A stretch of DNA of 64,000 nt from Halosegnis marinus (lineage in GTDB: Archaea > Halobacteriota > Halobacteria > Halobacteriales > Haloarculaceae): contig NZ_CP119802.1 of NCBI RefSeq assembly GCF_029338355.1, positions 1,116,001 through 1,180,000 on the forward strand, in the 5' to 3' direction. The position numbers and the translations under genes were made by a program. Positions 7,891-16,444 of this stretch are shown here, in pieces. The notes below the pieces were generated by a model. The model saw only the letters and a program-made list of their open reading frames with translations. It was not told the origin of the DNA and did no database searches. Within the stretch, counting starts at the first letter, position 1. Each line of letters begins with the position of its first letter.

Positions 7891-8140
7891 CGGGCGCCCC
7901 ACGACACAGAACCGGCCCGAGGGTGCCGCGTACCGGGGAACGAACCGCGGTCGTGGCGTACGGCCGACACGGTCCGTTCGACCCGCAACGGGGGGTCGGA
8001 CCCGAAGGGTGTCACCGTAATGCTTAATATCGTTACCACCACCGGTTCGTTTGCATCAACTGGACATGGGGGGAACGCGGCCATCGCCGTAACGCATCTC
8101 TCTTCCGGGTTCTCCGGGGCGTAACGGGCCGCGAGACGGT

Positions 8141-8161
8141 GTTCCACTCGAAACGAGGGGG
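8141..8161 (+). promoter_or_regulatory. ORB 4, next to the orc1 start
   Basis: gttccactcgaaacgagggg plus one G ends 13 nt before the orc1 ATG. Its position overlaps or abuts the orc1 promoter, so Orc1 could autoregulate its own transcription from this site. Confidence 0.85.
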
Positions 8162-8174
8162 TTCGCGATAGGAC

Positions 8175-9818
8175 ATGACCGGAAACACACAGGACGATAC
8201 ACGCGACGGCGGGGGTGAGGCGGAGGGGACCGACACGGACGGACGGGACGCCGACGAGGTGACCGGGACGGGCCCGGACGCCGCCCGCCCGCCGGAGGAG
8301 GCCCCGCCGGCCGACCCGGAGAGCGACGCCTCGGGGCTCGGCACGGGCGGCGAGCGCTTCGGCGCCGAGGACATCGACCTCGACGACATCGTGCTCGACG
8401 ACCCGGCGGAGGAACCGGACGAGGCCTCCCGCGGGCTGTTCGACGACCTGCTTGAGGGCGAGCCGATATTCGAGAACAAGGAGGTCCTCCGGCCGTCGTA
8501 CACCCCCCACAAGCTCCCGCACCGCGAGGAACAGATCAACAACATGGCGACCATCCTCGTCACCGCGCTGCGCGGGGAGACGCCGTCGAACATCCTCATC
8601 TACGGGAAGACGGGGACGGGCAAGACCGCGAGCGCGAAGTTCGTCTCCGAGGAACTGGAGACGACCTCCCAGAAGTACGAGGTGCCCTGCGAGGTCCGCT
8701 ACATCAACTGCGAGGTGACGGACACCCAGTACCGCGTGCTCGCCCAGCTGGCGAACAAGTTCATCGAGAAGAACGAGGCGGTCATCGACGGGAAGCTCGA
8801 CCGGCTCACCGACCTCCGCGAGGAGGCGGGCGAACTCGCCGACCCGAGCGAGGCGCTCGCGGACACGGAGTTCGACACCGTCGCCGGCGTCGAGGAGCGC
8901 ATCGAGGAGCTCGAAACCGACCGCGAGGAGTTCGAGCCGGCGCCCATGACCGGGTGGCCGACCGACCGCGTGTACCAGACGTTCTTCGACGCCGTGGACT
9001 ACCACGAGCGCGTGGTCGTCATCATGCTCGACGAGATCGACAAGCTCGTCGAGAAGTCCGGCGACGACACGCTGTACAACCTCTCGCGGATGAACTCCGA
9101 GCTCGACAACTCCCGGGTGTCAATCATGGGCATCTCGAACGACCTGAAGTTCACCGACTTCCTCGACCCCCGCGTCAAGTCGAGCCTCGGCGAGGAGGAG
9201 ATCGTGTTCCCGCCGTACGACGCGACCCAACTCCGCGACATCCTCCAGCAGCGCGCCGAGGTCGCGTTCAAGGGGGAGTCGCTCGACGACGACGTGATCC
9301 CGCTGTGTGCGGCCTTCGCCGCGCAGGAACACGGGGACGCCCGGCGTGCCCTCGACCTGCTGCGCACGGCCGGCGAACTCGCCGAGCGCGACCGTACGGA
9401 CATCGTCAACGAGGAACACGTCCGCAAGGCACAGGAGAAGATCGAACTCGACCGGGTGGTCGAGGTGGTCCGCACCCTCCCGACGCAGTCGAAACTCGTC
9501 CTCTACGCCATCATCCTCCTCGAATCGAACGGCGTCCACAACATCAACACGGGCGAGGTGTTCAACATCTACAAGCGCCTCTGTCAGGAGATCGACGCCG
9601 ACGTGCTCACCCAGCGCCGGGTGACGGACCTCATCTCCGAACTCGACATGCTCGGCATCGTCAACGCCGTCGTCGTCTCGAAGGGCCGCTACGGCCGGAC
9701 GAAGGAGATCAGCCTCTCGGTCCCCATCGACGAGACGGAGGCGGTGCTGCTCTCGGACTCCCGCATCGGCGAGGTGGAGGAGGCCCAGCCGTTCGTGCAG
9801 GCGCGGTTCGATAACTGA
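8175..9818 (+). CDS. orc1: Orc1/Cdc6 origin-binding initiator
   Basis: A 547-aa AAA+ ATPase. Residues 1-90 are a disordered acidic extension. Walker A is YGKTGTGKTASA (about 139-150), Walker B is VVIMLDEIDKL (about 280-290), sensor 1 is IMGISNDLKF, and a C-terminal winged helix includes LVLYAIILLESNGVHNINTG and RVTDLISELDMLGIVN. It binds ORBs through the AAA+ and winged-helix domains and recruits MCM. Its place beside oapABC and ORBs identifies it as the oriC1-linked orthologue. ORBs lie on both sides of the gene. Confidence 0.96.
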   Translation: MTGNTQDDTRDGGGEAEGTDTDGRDADEVTGTGPDAARPPEEAPPADPESDASGLGTGGERFGAEDIDLDDIVLDDPAEEPDEASRGLFDDLLEGEPIFENKEVLRPSYTPHKLPHREEQINNMATILVTALRGETPSNILIYGKTGTGKTASAKFVSEELETTSQKYEVPCEVRYINCEVTDTQYRVLAQLANKFIEKNEAVIDGKLDRLTDLREEAGELADPSEALADTEFDTVAGVEERIEELETDREEFEPAPMTGWPTDRVYQTFFDAVDYHERVVVIMLDEIDKLVEKSGDDTLYNLSRMNSELDNSRVSIMGISNDLKFTDFLDPRVKSSLGEEEIVFPPYDATQLRDILQQRAEVAFKGESLDDDVIPLCAAFAAQEHGDARRALDLLRTAGELAERDRTDIVNEEHVRKAQEKIELDRVVEVVRTLPTQSKLVLYAIILLESNGVHNINTGEVFNIYKRLCQEIDADVLTQRRVTDLISELDMLGIVNAVVVSKGRYGRTKEISLSVPIDETEAVLLSDSRIGEVEEAQPFVQARFDN

Positions 9819-9885
9819 ACCCGCTTCCCCGTTGAACTCCGCTTCCCGTTCGTTCCGCCCAAACCGCCCGACAGCGGCGCCTCGA

Positions 9886-9908
9886 CACCCCTCCGTTTCC
9901 GCTGGAAC
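9886..9908 (-). promoter_or_regulatory. ORB 5, downstream of orc1
   Basis: The minus strand reads gttccagcggaaacggaggg then gtg, an intact ORB lying between orc1 and the PPC-polC operon. It is 50 nt before the PPC start and overlaps no promoter box (TATA-like ggttttag at about 9927-9933). Confidence 0.82.
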
Positions 9909-9957
9909 ACGGCGTTCTCACGGTAGGTTTTAGTCGGCGCGGGCGTTCGGTGTCGCT

Positions 9958-10380
9958 ATGGATTACCGCGAACTCGACGGCGGGCGCGAGTTCGTCGCGC
10001 GGCTGGAGCACGGCGGCGACTGGCGCGCGCAGATCGAGCGGTTCGCGGCCGACGAGGGTGTCGGCGCGGCCTTCTTCGTTGGACTCGGCGCGGTGCGGGA
10101 CGCGGAGTTCTACTTCTACGACCAGACGGAGCAGGAGTACTACCCCGAGGTGTTCGACGAGCCGCTCGAAGTCGCGGCCTGCGTCGGCAACGTCTCGATG
10201 CTAGACGGGGAGCCGTTCGCCCACACGCACGCGGTCTGCTCGCGCGAGGACGGTACCGCGCTGGCGGGCCACCTGAACGCCGGCACGGTGTTCGCCGGGG
10301 AACTGTACGTCCGGGAGTTCGACGCGGAGTTGCACCGCGAACACGACGACACGACCGACCTCGACCTCTGGCCGCTCTGA
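9958..10380 (+). CDS. PPC-domain (DUF296) DNA-binding protein
   Basis: A 140-aa PPC/PCC-fold protein: GREFVARLEHGGDWRAQIER, AAFFVGLGAVRDAEFYFY, VSMLDGEPFAHTHAVCS and ALAGHLNAGTVFAGELYV. The HTHAV and GHL segments hold the histidines that form the trimer site in this fold. Prokaryotic PPC proteins are single-domain and poorly characterised; DNA binding is inferred from plant AT-hook relatives. Its TGA overlaps the polC ATG by one base (TGATG), so the two are translationally coupled. Confidence 0.9.
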   Translation: MDYRELDGGREFVARLEHGGDWRAQIERFAADEGVGAAFFVGLGAVRDAEFYFYDQTEQEYYPEVFDEPLEVAACVGNVSMLDGEPFAHTHAVCSREDGTALAGHLNAGTVFAGELYVREFDAELHREHDDTTDLDLWPL

Positions 10381-13300
10381 TGCGCCCGGAGGACGAGGCG
10401 TACTTCGAGCGGCTGGAAACCCGGCTGGACGGGGCGTTCGAGGTGGCGGAGGAGGCGAAGACGCGCGGCGAGGACCCCCACCCCGAGGTGGAGATACCCG
10501 TCGCGAAGGACATGGCCGACCGCGTCGAGAACATCCTCGGCATCGAGGGGGTCGCGGAGCGCGTGCGCGAACTCGAGGGGCAGATGTCCCGCGAGGAGGC
10601 GGCGCTCGAACTCGTGACCGACTTCGTCGAGGGGACGGTCGGCGACTACGACTCCCGCGCGGGGAAGATAGAGGGCGCGGTCCGGACGGCCGTCGCCCTG
10701 CTGACGGAGGGTGTCGTCGCGGCCCCCATCGAGGGCATCGACCGGGTCGAACTGCTCACCAACGACGACGGCACGGAGTTCGTGAACGTCTACTACGCCG
10801 GTCCCATCCGCTCGGCGGGCGGGACGGCGCAGGCGCTGTCGGTGCTCGTCGCCGACTACGCCCGCGCGCTGCTCGGCATCGAGGAGTACGAGGCGCGCGC
10901 CGACGAGACGGAGCGGTACGCCGAGGAGGTCGCGCTGTACGACAAGGAGACGGGCCTCCAGTACACGCCGAAGGACACGGAGACGAAGTTCATCGCGAAG
11001 CACATGCCCATCATGCTGGACGGGGAGGCCACGGGCGACGAGGAGGTCTCCGGCTTCCGCGACCTCGAACGGGTGGACACCAACTCCGCCCGCGGCGGGA
11101 TGTGTCTCGTCCTCGCCGAGGGTATCGCGCTGAAGGCCCCGAAGATACAGCGGTACACCCGCGGGCTGGACGAGGTGGACTGGCCGTGGCTCCAGGACCT
11201 CATCGACGGGACCTACTACGACGACGCCGGCGGCGACGCGGCCGAGACCGACGAGGGCGACGAGGGGAGCGACGCCGACGGCGAGGAGACGGCGGCCGAG
11301 GCCGACGCCGCCGGCCCGCCGCGCGCCGACCCCGCGAGCAAGTACCTGCGCGACCTCATCGCCGGCCGACCCGTGTTCGGCCACCCCTCAGAGCCCGGCG
11401 GCTTCAGGCTCCGCTACGGCCGGGCGCGCAACCACGGCTTCGCGACCGCCGGCGTCCACCCCGCGACGATGCACCTCGTGGACGACTTCCTCGCCACGGG
11501 TACGCAGATAAAGACGGAGCGCCCGGGGAAGGCGGGCGGCGTCGTCCCCGTGGACTCCATCGAGGGCCCGACGGTCAAACTCGCCAACGGCGACGTCCGG
11601 CGAATCGACGACCCCGAGGAGGCGCTCGAAGTCCGCAACGGCGTCGTGGAGATACTCGACCTCGGCGAGTACCTCGTCAACTACGGGGAGTTCGTCGAGA
11701 ACAACCACCCGCTCGTCCCGGCCTCCTACGTCGCCGAGTGGTGGGAGCAGGACCTCGCCGCGGCGGGCGCGGACGTGCAGGCGATGCGCGACGACCCGGG
11801 CCTCGACCTCGACCGTCCGGACGCGGAGCGGGCGCTCGCGTGGGCCGAGGAGTACGACGCGCCCCTCCACCCCACGTACACCTACCTGTGGCACGACCTC
11901 CCCGTCGAGGGGTTCGAGGCGCTGGCCGACGCGGTCGAGGCGTCGGGCCGGTTCGCCGAGGCCGACGGCGCGGCCCTCGAATCGCCCCCGAGCGCGGGAA
12001 GCGACCGTACGCTCGTCCTCCCGAACACCGACGCCGTGGTCGAGGCGCTGGAGGCGCTCGTGGTCGAACACACGCAGGGGGAGGAGACGGTCACCGTCCC
12101 CGACGCCCTGCCGTTCGTGCGCTCGCTCGGGTTCACCGCCGACCTCGACCGGACGTGGACGGAGCTCTCGGCGTCCGCGCGCGGCTGGGACGACGGCGCG
12201 AACAGCCACCGCGCCGTGAACGAGGTCGCGCCGTTCTCGCTCCAGGAGCGCGCCCCGACCCGCATCGGCAACCGGATGGGCCGCCCGGAGAAGTCCGAGT
12301 CGCGCGACCTCTCGCCCGCGGTCCACACCCTCTTCCCCATCGGCGAGGCGGGCGGGAGCCAGCGCGACGTGAGCGCGGCCGCGAAACAGCGCGACGTGTC
12401 CGCGACCCCCGGCACCGTCGAGGCGGAGGTCGCCCGCCGTCGGTGTCCCGACTGCGACGAGGGCACCTTCCGCGGCCGCTGTCGCGAGTGCGGGTCGTGG
12501 ACGGAGCCGCACTACGTCTGCCCGGACTGTGAACACGACGTGGAACCCGACGAGTCCGGACGCGCGGAGTGTCCGCGCTGTGGGACGCTCGCCCGCTCCA
12601 CCGAGCGCCGCGAGATAGACCTCAACACCGAACTCCGCGATGGGATGGCGAACGTCGGCGAGCGCGCCGGCTCCTTCGAGATGCTGAAAGGGGTCAAGGG
12701 GCTGATGTCGACCCACAAGATACCGGAGCCGATGGAGAAGGGCGTGCTCCGGGCGAAGAACGGCGTCACGGCGTTCAAGGACGGCACCGTCCGCTACGAC
12801 ATGACGGACCTCCCCGTCACCGCCGTCCGCGCGAGCGAACTCGACGTGGAGGTGGGTCAGCTCCGCGAACTCGGCTACGAGACGGACATGGACGGCGAGC
12901 CGCTGCGCCACGACGACCAGCTGGTCGAGCTGAAGGTGCAGGACGTGGTGCTCTCCGACGGCGCGGCCGAACACATGCTGAAGACGGCCGACTACGTCGA
13001 CGACCTGCTCGAACGCTACTACGGCCTCGACGCCTTCTACGACGTGGACGAGCGCCAGGACCTCGTCGGCGAACTCGTCTTCGGGATGGCGCCCCACACC
13101 TCCGCGGCGGTTGTCGGGAGGGTTATAGGGTTCACGAGCGCCGCCGTCGGATACGCGCATCCGTACTTTCACGCCGCGAAACGGCGGAACTGCGATGGGG
13201 ACGAAGATTGTGTGATGCTCCTGATGGACGGACTTCTCAACTTCTCGAAGGAATACCTCCCTGACAAGCGCGGGGGGCAGATGGACGCGCCGCTCGTCAT

Positions 13301-13937
13301 GTCCTCGCGCATCGACCCCTCCGAGATCGACGACGAGGCGCACAACATGGACATCGTGGACCGCTACCCCCGCGAGTTCTACGAGGCGAGCCGCGAGATG
13401 GCGGACCCGGAGGAGGTGGACGTGAAGATAGCCGAGGAGAACCTCGACACCGACCGCGAGTACACGGAGTTCCGCCACACCCACGACACCTCGAACATCG
13501 CGCTGGGGCCCGACCTCTCGGCGTACAAGACGCTCGGCAGCATGATGGACAAGATGGACGCCCAGCTCGCGCTCTCGCGGAAGCTCCGCGCCGTGGACGA
13601 GACGGACGTGGCCGAGCGCGTCATCGAGTACCACTTCCTGCCGGACCTCATCGGCAACCTCCGCGCCTTTTCGCGCCAGGAGACGCGCTGTCTCGACTGC
13701 GGGGAGAAGTACCGCCGGATGCCGCTCACCGGCGACTGCCGGGAGTGCGGCGGGCGGGTCAACCTCACCGTCCACCAGGGGTCCGTGAACAAGTACATGG
13801 ACGTGGCGCTGCGCGTCGCCGAGGAGTTCGGCTGCCGGGAGTACACGGTTCAGCGGCTGAAGATACTGGAGCGCTCGCTCGAATCCGTGTTCGAGAACGA
13901 CAAGAACAAGCAGGGCTCCATCTCCGACTTCATGTGA
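10380..13937 (+). CDS. polC: DNA polymerase D large subunit (DP2)
   Basis: An 1185-aa catalytic subunit of the replicative polymerase PolD. It has the N-terminal GPIRSAGGTAQALSVLVADY block, an acidic species-specific insert at about residues 280-320, a zinc-ribbon pair (CPDCDEGTFRGRCRECG, then CPDC...CPRCG, about 688-740), the catalytic NCDGDED (937-943, aspartates 939 and 941) and a C-terminal CLDCGEKY...CRECGG zinc motif (about 1103-1125). No intein is present. Codons 911-961 (13110-13262) are unlike the rest of the gene and are centred on the catalytic motif, where DP2 inteins insert. The start overlaps the PPC gene stop. Confidence 0.97.
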   Translation: MRPEDEAYFERLETRLDGAFEVAEEAKTRGEDPHPEVEIPVAKDMADRVENILGIEGVAERVRELEGQMSREEAALELVTDFVEGTVGDYDSRAGKIEGAVRTAVALLTEGVVAAPIEGIDRVELLTNDDGTEFVNVYYAGPIRSAGGTAQALSVLVADYARALLGIEEYEARADETERYAEEVALYDKETGLQYTPKDTETKFIAKHMPIMLDGEATGDEEVSGFRDLERVDTNSARGGMCLVLAEGIALKAPKIQRYTRGLDEVDWPWLQDLIDGTYYDDAGGDAAETDEGDEGSDADGEETAAEADAAGPPRADPASKYLRDLIAGRPVFGHPSEPGGFRLRYGRARNHGFATAGVHPATMHLVDDFLATGTQIKTERPGKAGGVVPVDSIEGPTVKLANGDVRRIDDPEEALEVRNGVVEILDLGEYLVNYGEFVENNHPLVPASYVAEWWEQDLAAAGADVQAMRDDPGLDLDRPDAERALAWAEEYDAPLHPTYTYLWHDLPVEGFEALADAVEASGRFAEADGAALESPPSAGSDRTLVLPNTDAVVEALEALVVEHTQGEETVTVPDALPFVRSLGFTADLDRTWTELSASARGWDDGANSHRAVNEVAPFSLQERAPTRIGNRMGRPEKSESRDLSPAVHTLFPIGEAGGSQRDVSAAAKQRDVSATPGTVEAEVARRRCPDCDEGTFRGRCRECGSWTEPHYVCPDCEHDVEPDESGRAECPRCGTLARSTERREIDLNTELRDGMANVGERAGSFEMLKGVKGLMSTHKIPEPMEKGVLRAKNGVTAFKDGTVRYDMTDLPVTAVRASELDVEVGQLRELGYETDMDGEPLRHDDQLVELKVQDVVLSDGAAEHMLKTADYVDDLLERYYGLDAFYDVDERQDLVGELVFGMAPHTSAAVVGRVIGFTSAAVGYAHPYFHAAKRRNCDGDEDCVMLLMDGLLNFSKEYLPDKRGGQMDAPLVMSSRIDPSEIDDEAHNMDIVDRYPREFYEASREMADPEEVDVKIAEENLDTDREYTEFRHTHDTSNIALGPDLSAYKTLGSMMDKMDAQLALSRKLRAVDETDVAERVIEYHFLPDLIGNLRAFSRQETRCLDCGEKYRRMPLTGDCRECGGRVNLTVHQGSVNKYMDVALRVAEEFGCREYTVQRLKILERSLESVFENDKNKQGSISDFM
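13110..13262 (+). other. Atypical-codon tract in polC, possible intein scar
   Basis: In 51 codons the gene uses GTT, AGG, GTT, GGA, CAT, TTT, GAT, GAA, GAT, TGT, GGA, CTT, GAA and CCT, choices nearly absent from flanking sequence, which uses GTC/GTG, CGC, CAC, TTC, GAC, GAG, CTC/CTG and CCC. The tract reaches about 80 nt left and 71 nt right of the N937/C938 boundary. The protein sequence is the conserved DP2 one. Confidence 0.75.
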
Positions 13938-13947
13938 CCGCCGCGGG

Positions 13948-14937
13948 CTACGACCAGACGCCCGCGCCGGAGTAGGTGGCCTCTATGACGGCGGTCCGGC
14001 CGTCGACCGTCACGGTCACGTCGTCGGCGTCGTCCGCGAGCGCGGCCTCGATGTCGGCCTCGCTCTCGATGGCGTCGGCGCTGTCGTACCGGAGCGCGAC
14101 CGAGGAGGTCACCGACGACCCCGAGAAGGACGCGCTGACGGCCCCGCCGAGCGCGCCCGAGAGGTCGAGGTCCGAGAAGGAGGCGAGGCCCGTCTCGTCC
14201 GAGTCGCTCGGCGCGGCGGCGTCGCCGCCGAACAGCCCGCCGTCGGCGGAGTAGGTCACGCCCATCACCCCGCGGCGGGGGAGCGCGGTCGCGAGCGCGT
14301 CGTAGTCGTCGTCGCTCGCGCTGTACCGCAGGCTCCCGTCGGCGTTCGCGTCGACGTAGCTCCGCGCGGCTTCGACGGGGTCCTCGGCGTCCTCGGCCGA
14401 GACGACGACCACCGCGTCGCCCGACACCGCGACGACGGCATCGCCGGTCAGCCCGCCCGTGCGGAACAGTTCGTACCCCTCGTAGGACTCGACGGCCTCG
14501 CCGGCATCGTCCTCGACGGACGCGGCGAGCACGTCGGCGTCGAACTCCCCCTCCAGAACTATCGCGCCGTCGACGACGTGGGCGTACTCGGCCCCGCCGT
14601 CGCTCTCGATGGTGTCGGAGAGGCCGTAGCGTACGCCGAACCCGACCGCCAGCGCCCCGCCGAGCAGGTACGCCGCGGGAATCAACAGCAGCGGGTCGTC
14701 GGTTTCCGGGTCGGCCGCCGGGGTTTCGGTCGCCGTCGCGGTCCCGGTTTCGCCGAGTTCGCGGTAGGTCGAGAGGTCGAGGGTGACCGCGGCCACGTCG
14801 CCGTCGTCGTCGTCGCGGACCCACGAGTCGTAGCGCGCCCGCTCCCCCGACGAGCCGGTTCCGGGGAGCGAGCTACAGCCGGCCAGCCCCGCCGCGGCCG
14901 CCGCGGCCGCGGTGGAGAGCAGGTGTCGTCGTCGCAT
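13948..14937 (-). CDS. Tat-exported lipoprotein, unknown function
   Basis: A 329-aa protein with a twin-arginine-type signal (MRRRHLLSTAAAAAAAGLAG) and lipobox LAGC at residue 21, so it is expected to be lipid-anchored outside the membrane. A hydrophobic segment around residues 85-105 (LLLIPAAYLLGGALAVGFGV) may be a second anchor. The remainder is an acidic alpha/beta domain resembling other haloarchaeal lipoproteins that I cannot name. It converges with polC (10 nt gap) and is divergent from the cupin at 15020. Confidence 0.8.
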   Translation of the reverse strand: MRRRHLLSTAAAAAAAGLAGCSSLPGTGSSGERARYDSWVRDDDDGDVAAVTLDLSTYRELGETGTATATETPAADPETDDPLLLIPAAYLLGGALAVGFGVRYGLSDTIESDGGAEYAHVVDGAIVLEGEFDADVLAASVEDDAGEAVESYEGYELFRTGGLTGDAVVAVSGDAVVVVSAEDAEDPVEAARSYVDANADGSLRYSASDDDYDALATALPRRGVMGVTYSADGGLFGGDAAAPSDSDETGLASFSDLDLSGALGGAVSASFSGSSVTSSVALRYDSADAIESEADIEAALADDADDVTVTVDGRTAVIEATYSGAGVWS

Positions 14938-15019
14938 CGTTTCGTTCGACGCGCGAGCGACACAAATAGCCCGTGGCCGTGGCCCGCGGATTTACGCCCG
15001 CAGCGGTCGCTCCACGCGC

Positions 15020-15493
15020 ATGGTCAACGAGTCGGACCTCGACTGGACCGAACACGAGGGCGCGGAGACGGCGTCCCGCCGGAAGAAGCTCGCCGCGGCC
15101 GCCGGGGGCGAGGAGGTGGGGGCGTCGCTGTACGAGGTCGACCCCGGCGAGCGGCCGTGGCCGCTCCACTACCACACCGGCAACGAGGAGGCGCTCTACG
15201 TCCTCGCGGGGGAGGGCGTGCTCCGGCGGGGCGAGGGGTACGACGACGTGCCGCTCTCGCCCGGCGAGTACGTCGCCTGTCCGGCCGACGAGTCCGGCGC
15301 GCACCAGGTCGTGAACCGCGGGGAGGAGGTACTCCGCTACCTGATGGTCTCGACGATGAACGAGCCGGACGTGGCGGTGTACCCCGAGGCCGACGGTATC
15401 GGGGTGTTCGTGGGCGCGCCCCCCGGCGGCGACGGCGAGCGGACGGTGTCGGGCTTCTGGAACCGCGGGGACGCCGTCGAGTACTGGGACTAG
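15020..15493 (+). CDS. Cupin-domain protein 1
   Basis: A 157-aa single-domain cupin. Motif 1 is PLHYHTGNEEALYVLAGEGVLR and motif 2 is SPGEYVACPADESGAHQVVN, supplying metal-ligand histidines and a glutamate. The ATG at 15020 has a TATA-like gatttacgc about 27 nt upstream. It is followed 47 nt later by a second cupin with its own TATA-like box and then a DCC1-type protein, forming a small redox or metal-themed cluster. The substrate is unknown. Confidence 0.88.
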   Translation: MVNESDLDWTEHEGAETASRRKKLAAAAGGEEVGASLYEVDPGERPWPLHYHTGNEEALYVLAGEGVLRRGEGYDDVPLSPGEYVACPADESGAHQVVNRGEEVLRYLMVSTMNEPDVAVYPEADGIGVFVGAPPGGDGERTVSGFWNRGDAVEYWD

Positions 15494-15540
15494 CCGGGGT
15501 CGGAGACAGGCTTTAGTCGCGTGCGCGGAAGCCTCGGCGC

Positions 15541-16026
15541 ATGGAGAAAGTAGCCGTCGAGGACGTGGACTCGTGGGTGTCGCCGGCGTCGGCGAAGCGG
15601 CCGGTCGGGCGCGCGCTGGGCGTCGAGGACGCCGCACTGAACTACTACGAACTCGGTCCGGGCGAGTCGTTCGCGTTCGGGCGGCACCGACACATGGGCC
15701 AGGAGGAGGTGTTCTACGTCCTCTCGGGCGAGGCGACGTTCGAGACGGGCGACCCGCGCGAGGGGACCGAGGAGGTCGTCGTCGCGGCGGGCGAACTCGT
15801 CCGCTTCGGGCCCGGCGAGTGGCAACAGGGATGGAATCGCGGCGAGGAGCCGGTGCGCGCGCTCGCCGTCGGCGCGCCCGCGGAGTCGGGCGAGACGACC
15901 ATCCTCCGGGAGTGCGAGGCCTGCGGCGGCTACACCGAGCAGTCGGTCGAGCGCGCGCCCGACGAGGAAGGGGCGCTCGTCACGGTCTGTGGCGACTGCG
16001 GCGGGGAGACGGCGCGGTTCTCGTAG
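15541..16026 (+). CDS. Cupin with C-terminal zinc-ribbon-like tail
   Basis: A 161-aa protein. The cupin core is FGRHRHMGQEEVFYVLSGEATFE plus FGPGEWQQGWN. The tail has CEACGGY...VCGDCGGETARF, two CxxC pairs that would form a zinc ribbon (about residues 122-158). The fusion suggests a zinc-linked regulatory or scaffold role, but this is inference. A TATA-like gctttagtc (about 15511-15519) is at leaderless spacing. Confidence 0.88.
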   Translation: MEKVAVEDVDSWVSPASAKRPVGRALGVEDAALNYYELGPGESFAFGRHRHMGQEEVFYVLSGEATFETGDPREGTEEVVVAAGELVRFGPGEWQQGWNRGEEPVRALAVGAPAESGETTILRECEACGGYTEQSVERAPDEEGALVTVCGDCGGETARFS

Positions 16027-16063
16027 GCCAAGAGGGAAGTCCGTCGCGGGCCTACCGCCGACC

Positions 16064-16444
16064 ATGCCCGAGACGTTCGTTTACGACGACGAGTGCGGCT
16101 TCTGTACGTGGTGTGCCCAGCAGCTCGTGGACCACTCCGACCTCGACGTGGTCGGCTTCTCGGACCTCACCGACGCCGAGCGCGAGCGCCTCCCCGAGGA
16201 CTGGGAGGAGGGCGCCCACCTGGTGACCGACGACCGGGTGTACTCGTTCGGCGAGGCCATCGAGCAGGCGTTCGCGCGCAGCGAGGTGGCGCCGCCGGGC
16301 ACCGACGACACGGTCGGGTTCCTCCGGCAGTTCGCGGACTACAACCGCCTGCGCGAGAAGCTCTACCGCGAGGCCGCCGACCGCCGCGACGTGTGGGGTC
16401 ACTTCGTCCGGCAGGACGACCCCGTCCGCCGCTCCGAGTCCTAA
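16064..16444 (+). CDS. DCC1-like thiol-disulfide oxidoreductase family protein (DUF393)
   Basis: A 126-aa protein starting MPETFVYDDECGFCTWCAQQ. The YDDxCxxCxxC N-terminus is the DUF393 signature, with a thioredoxin-like CxxC at residues 11-14. It lies 37 nt after the second cupin with no clear promoter, so it is probably cotranscribed. Redox activity is inferred from the family and not shown. Confidence 0.88.
   Translation: MPETFVYDDECGFCTWCAQQLVDHSDLDVVGFSDLTDAERERLPEDWEEGAHLVTDDRVYSFGEAIEQAFARSEVAPPGTDDTVGFLRQFADYNRLREKLYREAADRRDVWGHFVRQDDPVRRSES

Larger units (their letters stand above)
6764..8174. other. oriC1: Chromosomal replication origin (oriC1 type)
   Basis: A 1.4-kb region without credible coding sequence between oapA and orc1. 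It contains four clear ORBs in both orientations, a partial ORB near oapA, an AT-rich stretch at about 7496-7600 (candidate unwinding element) and thirteen CTAG tetramers at 7010-7889. Orc1/Cdc6 proteins bind ORBs and load the MCM helicase; haloarchaeal ORBs carry a G-string on one side, as seen here. The assignment rests on gene context plus motif structure. Confidence 0.93.

Noticed and set aside
7764-9005. 413-codon minus-strand frame overlapping orc1
   Set aside because: It runs through the orc1 gene and origin boxes and shows only antisense composition.
13100-13270. An intein inside polC
   Set aside because: The protein is continuous through NCDGDED with no splicing motifs and normal length. 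Only a possible scar remains.
11388-13775. 795-codon open frame antisense to polC
   Set aside because: High G+C with strong third-position bias makes long open frames on the opposite strand. This frame lacks any recognisable motif, while polC on the plus strand has all DP2 signatures.
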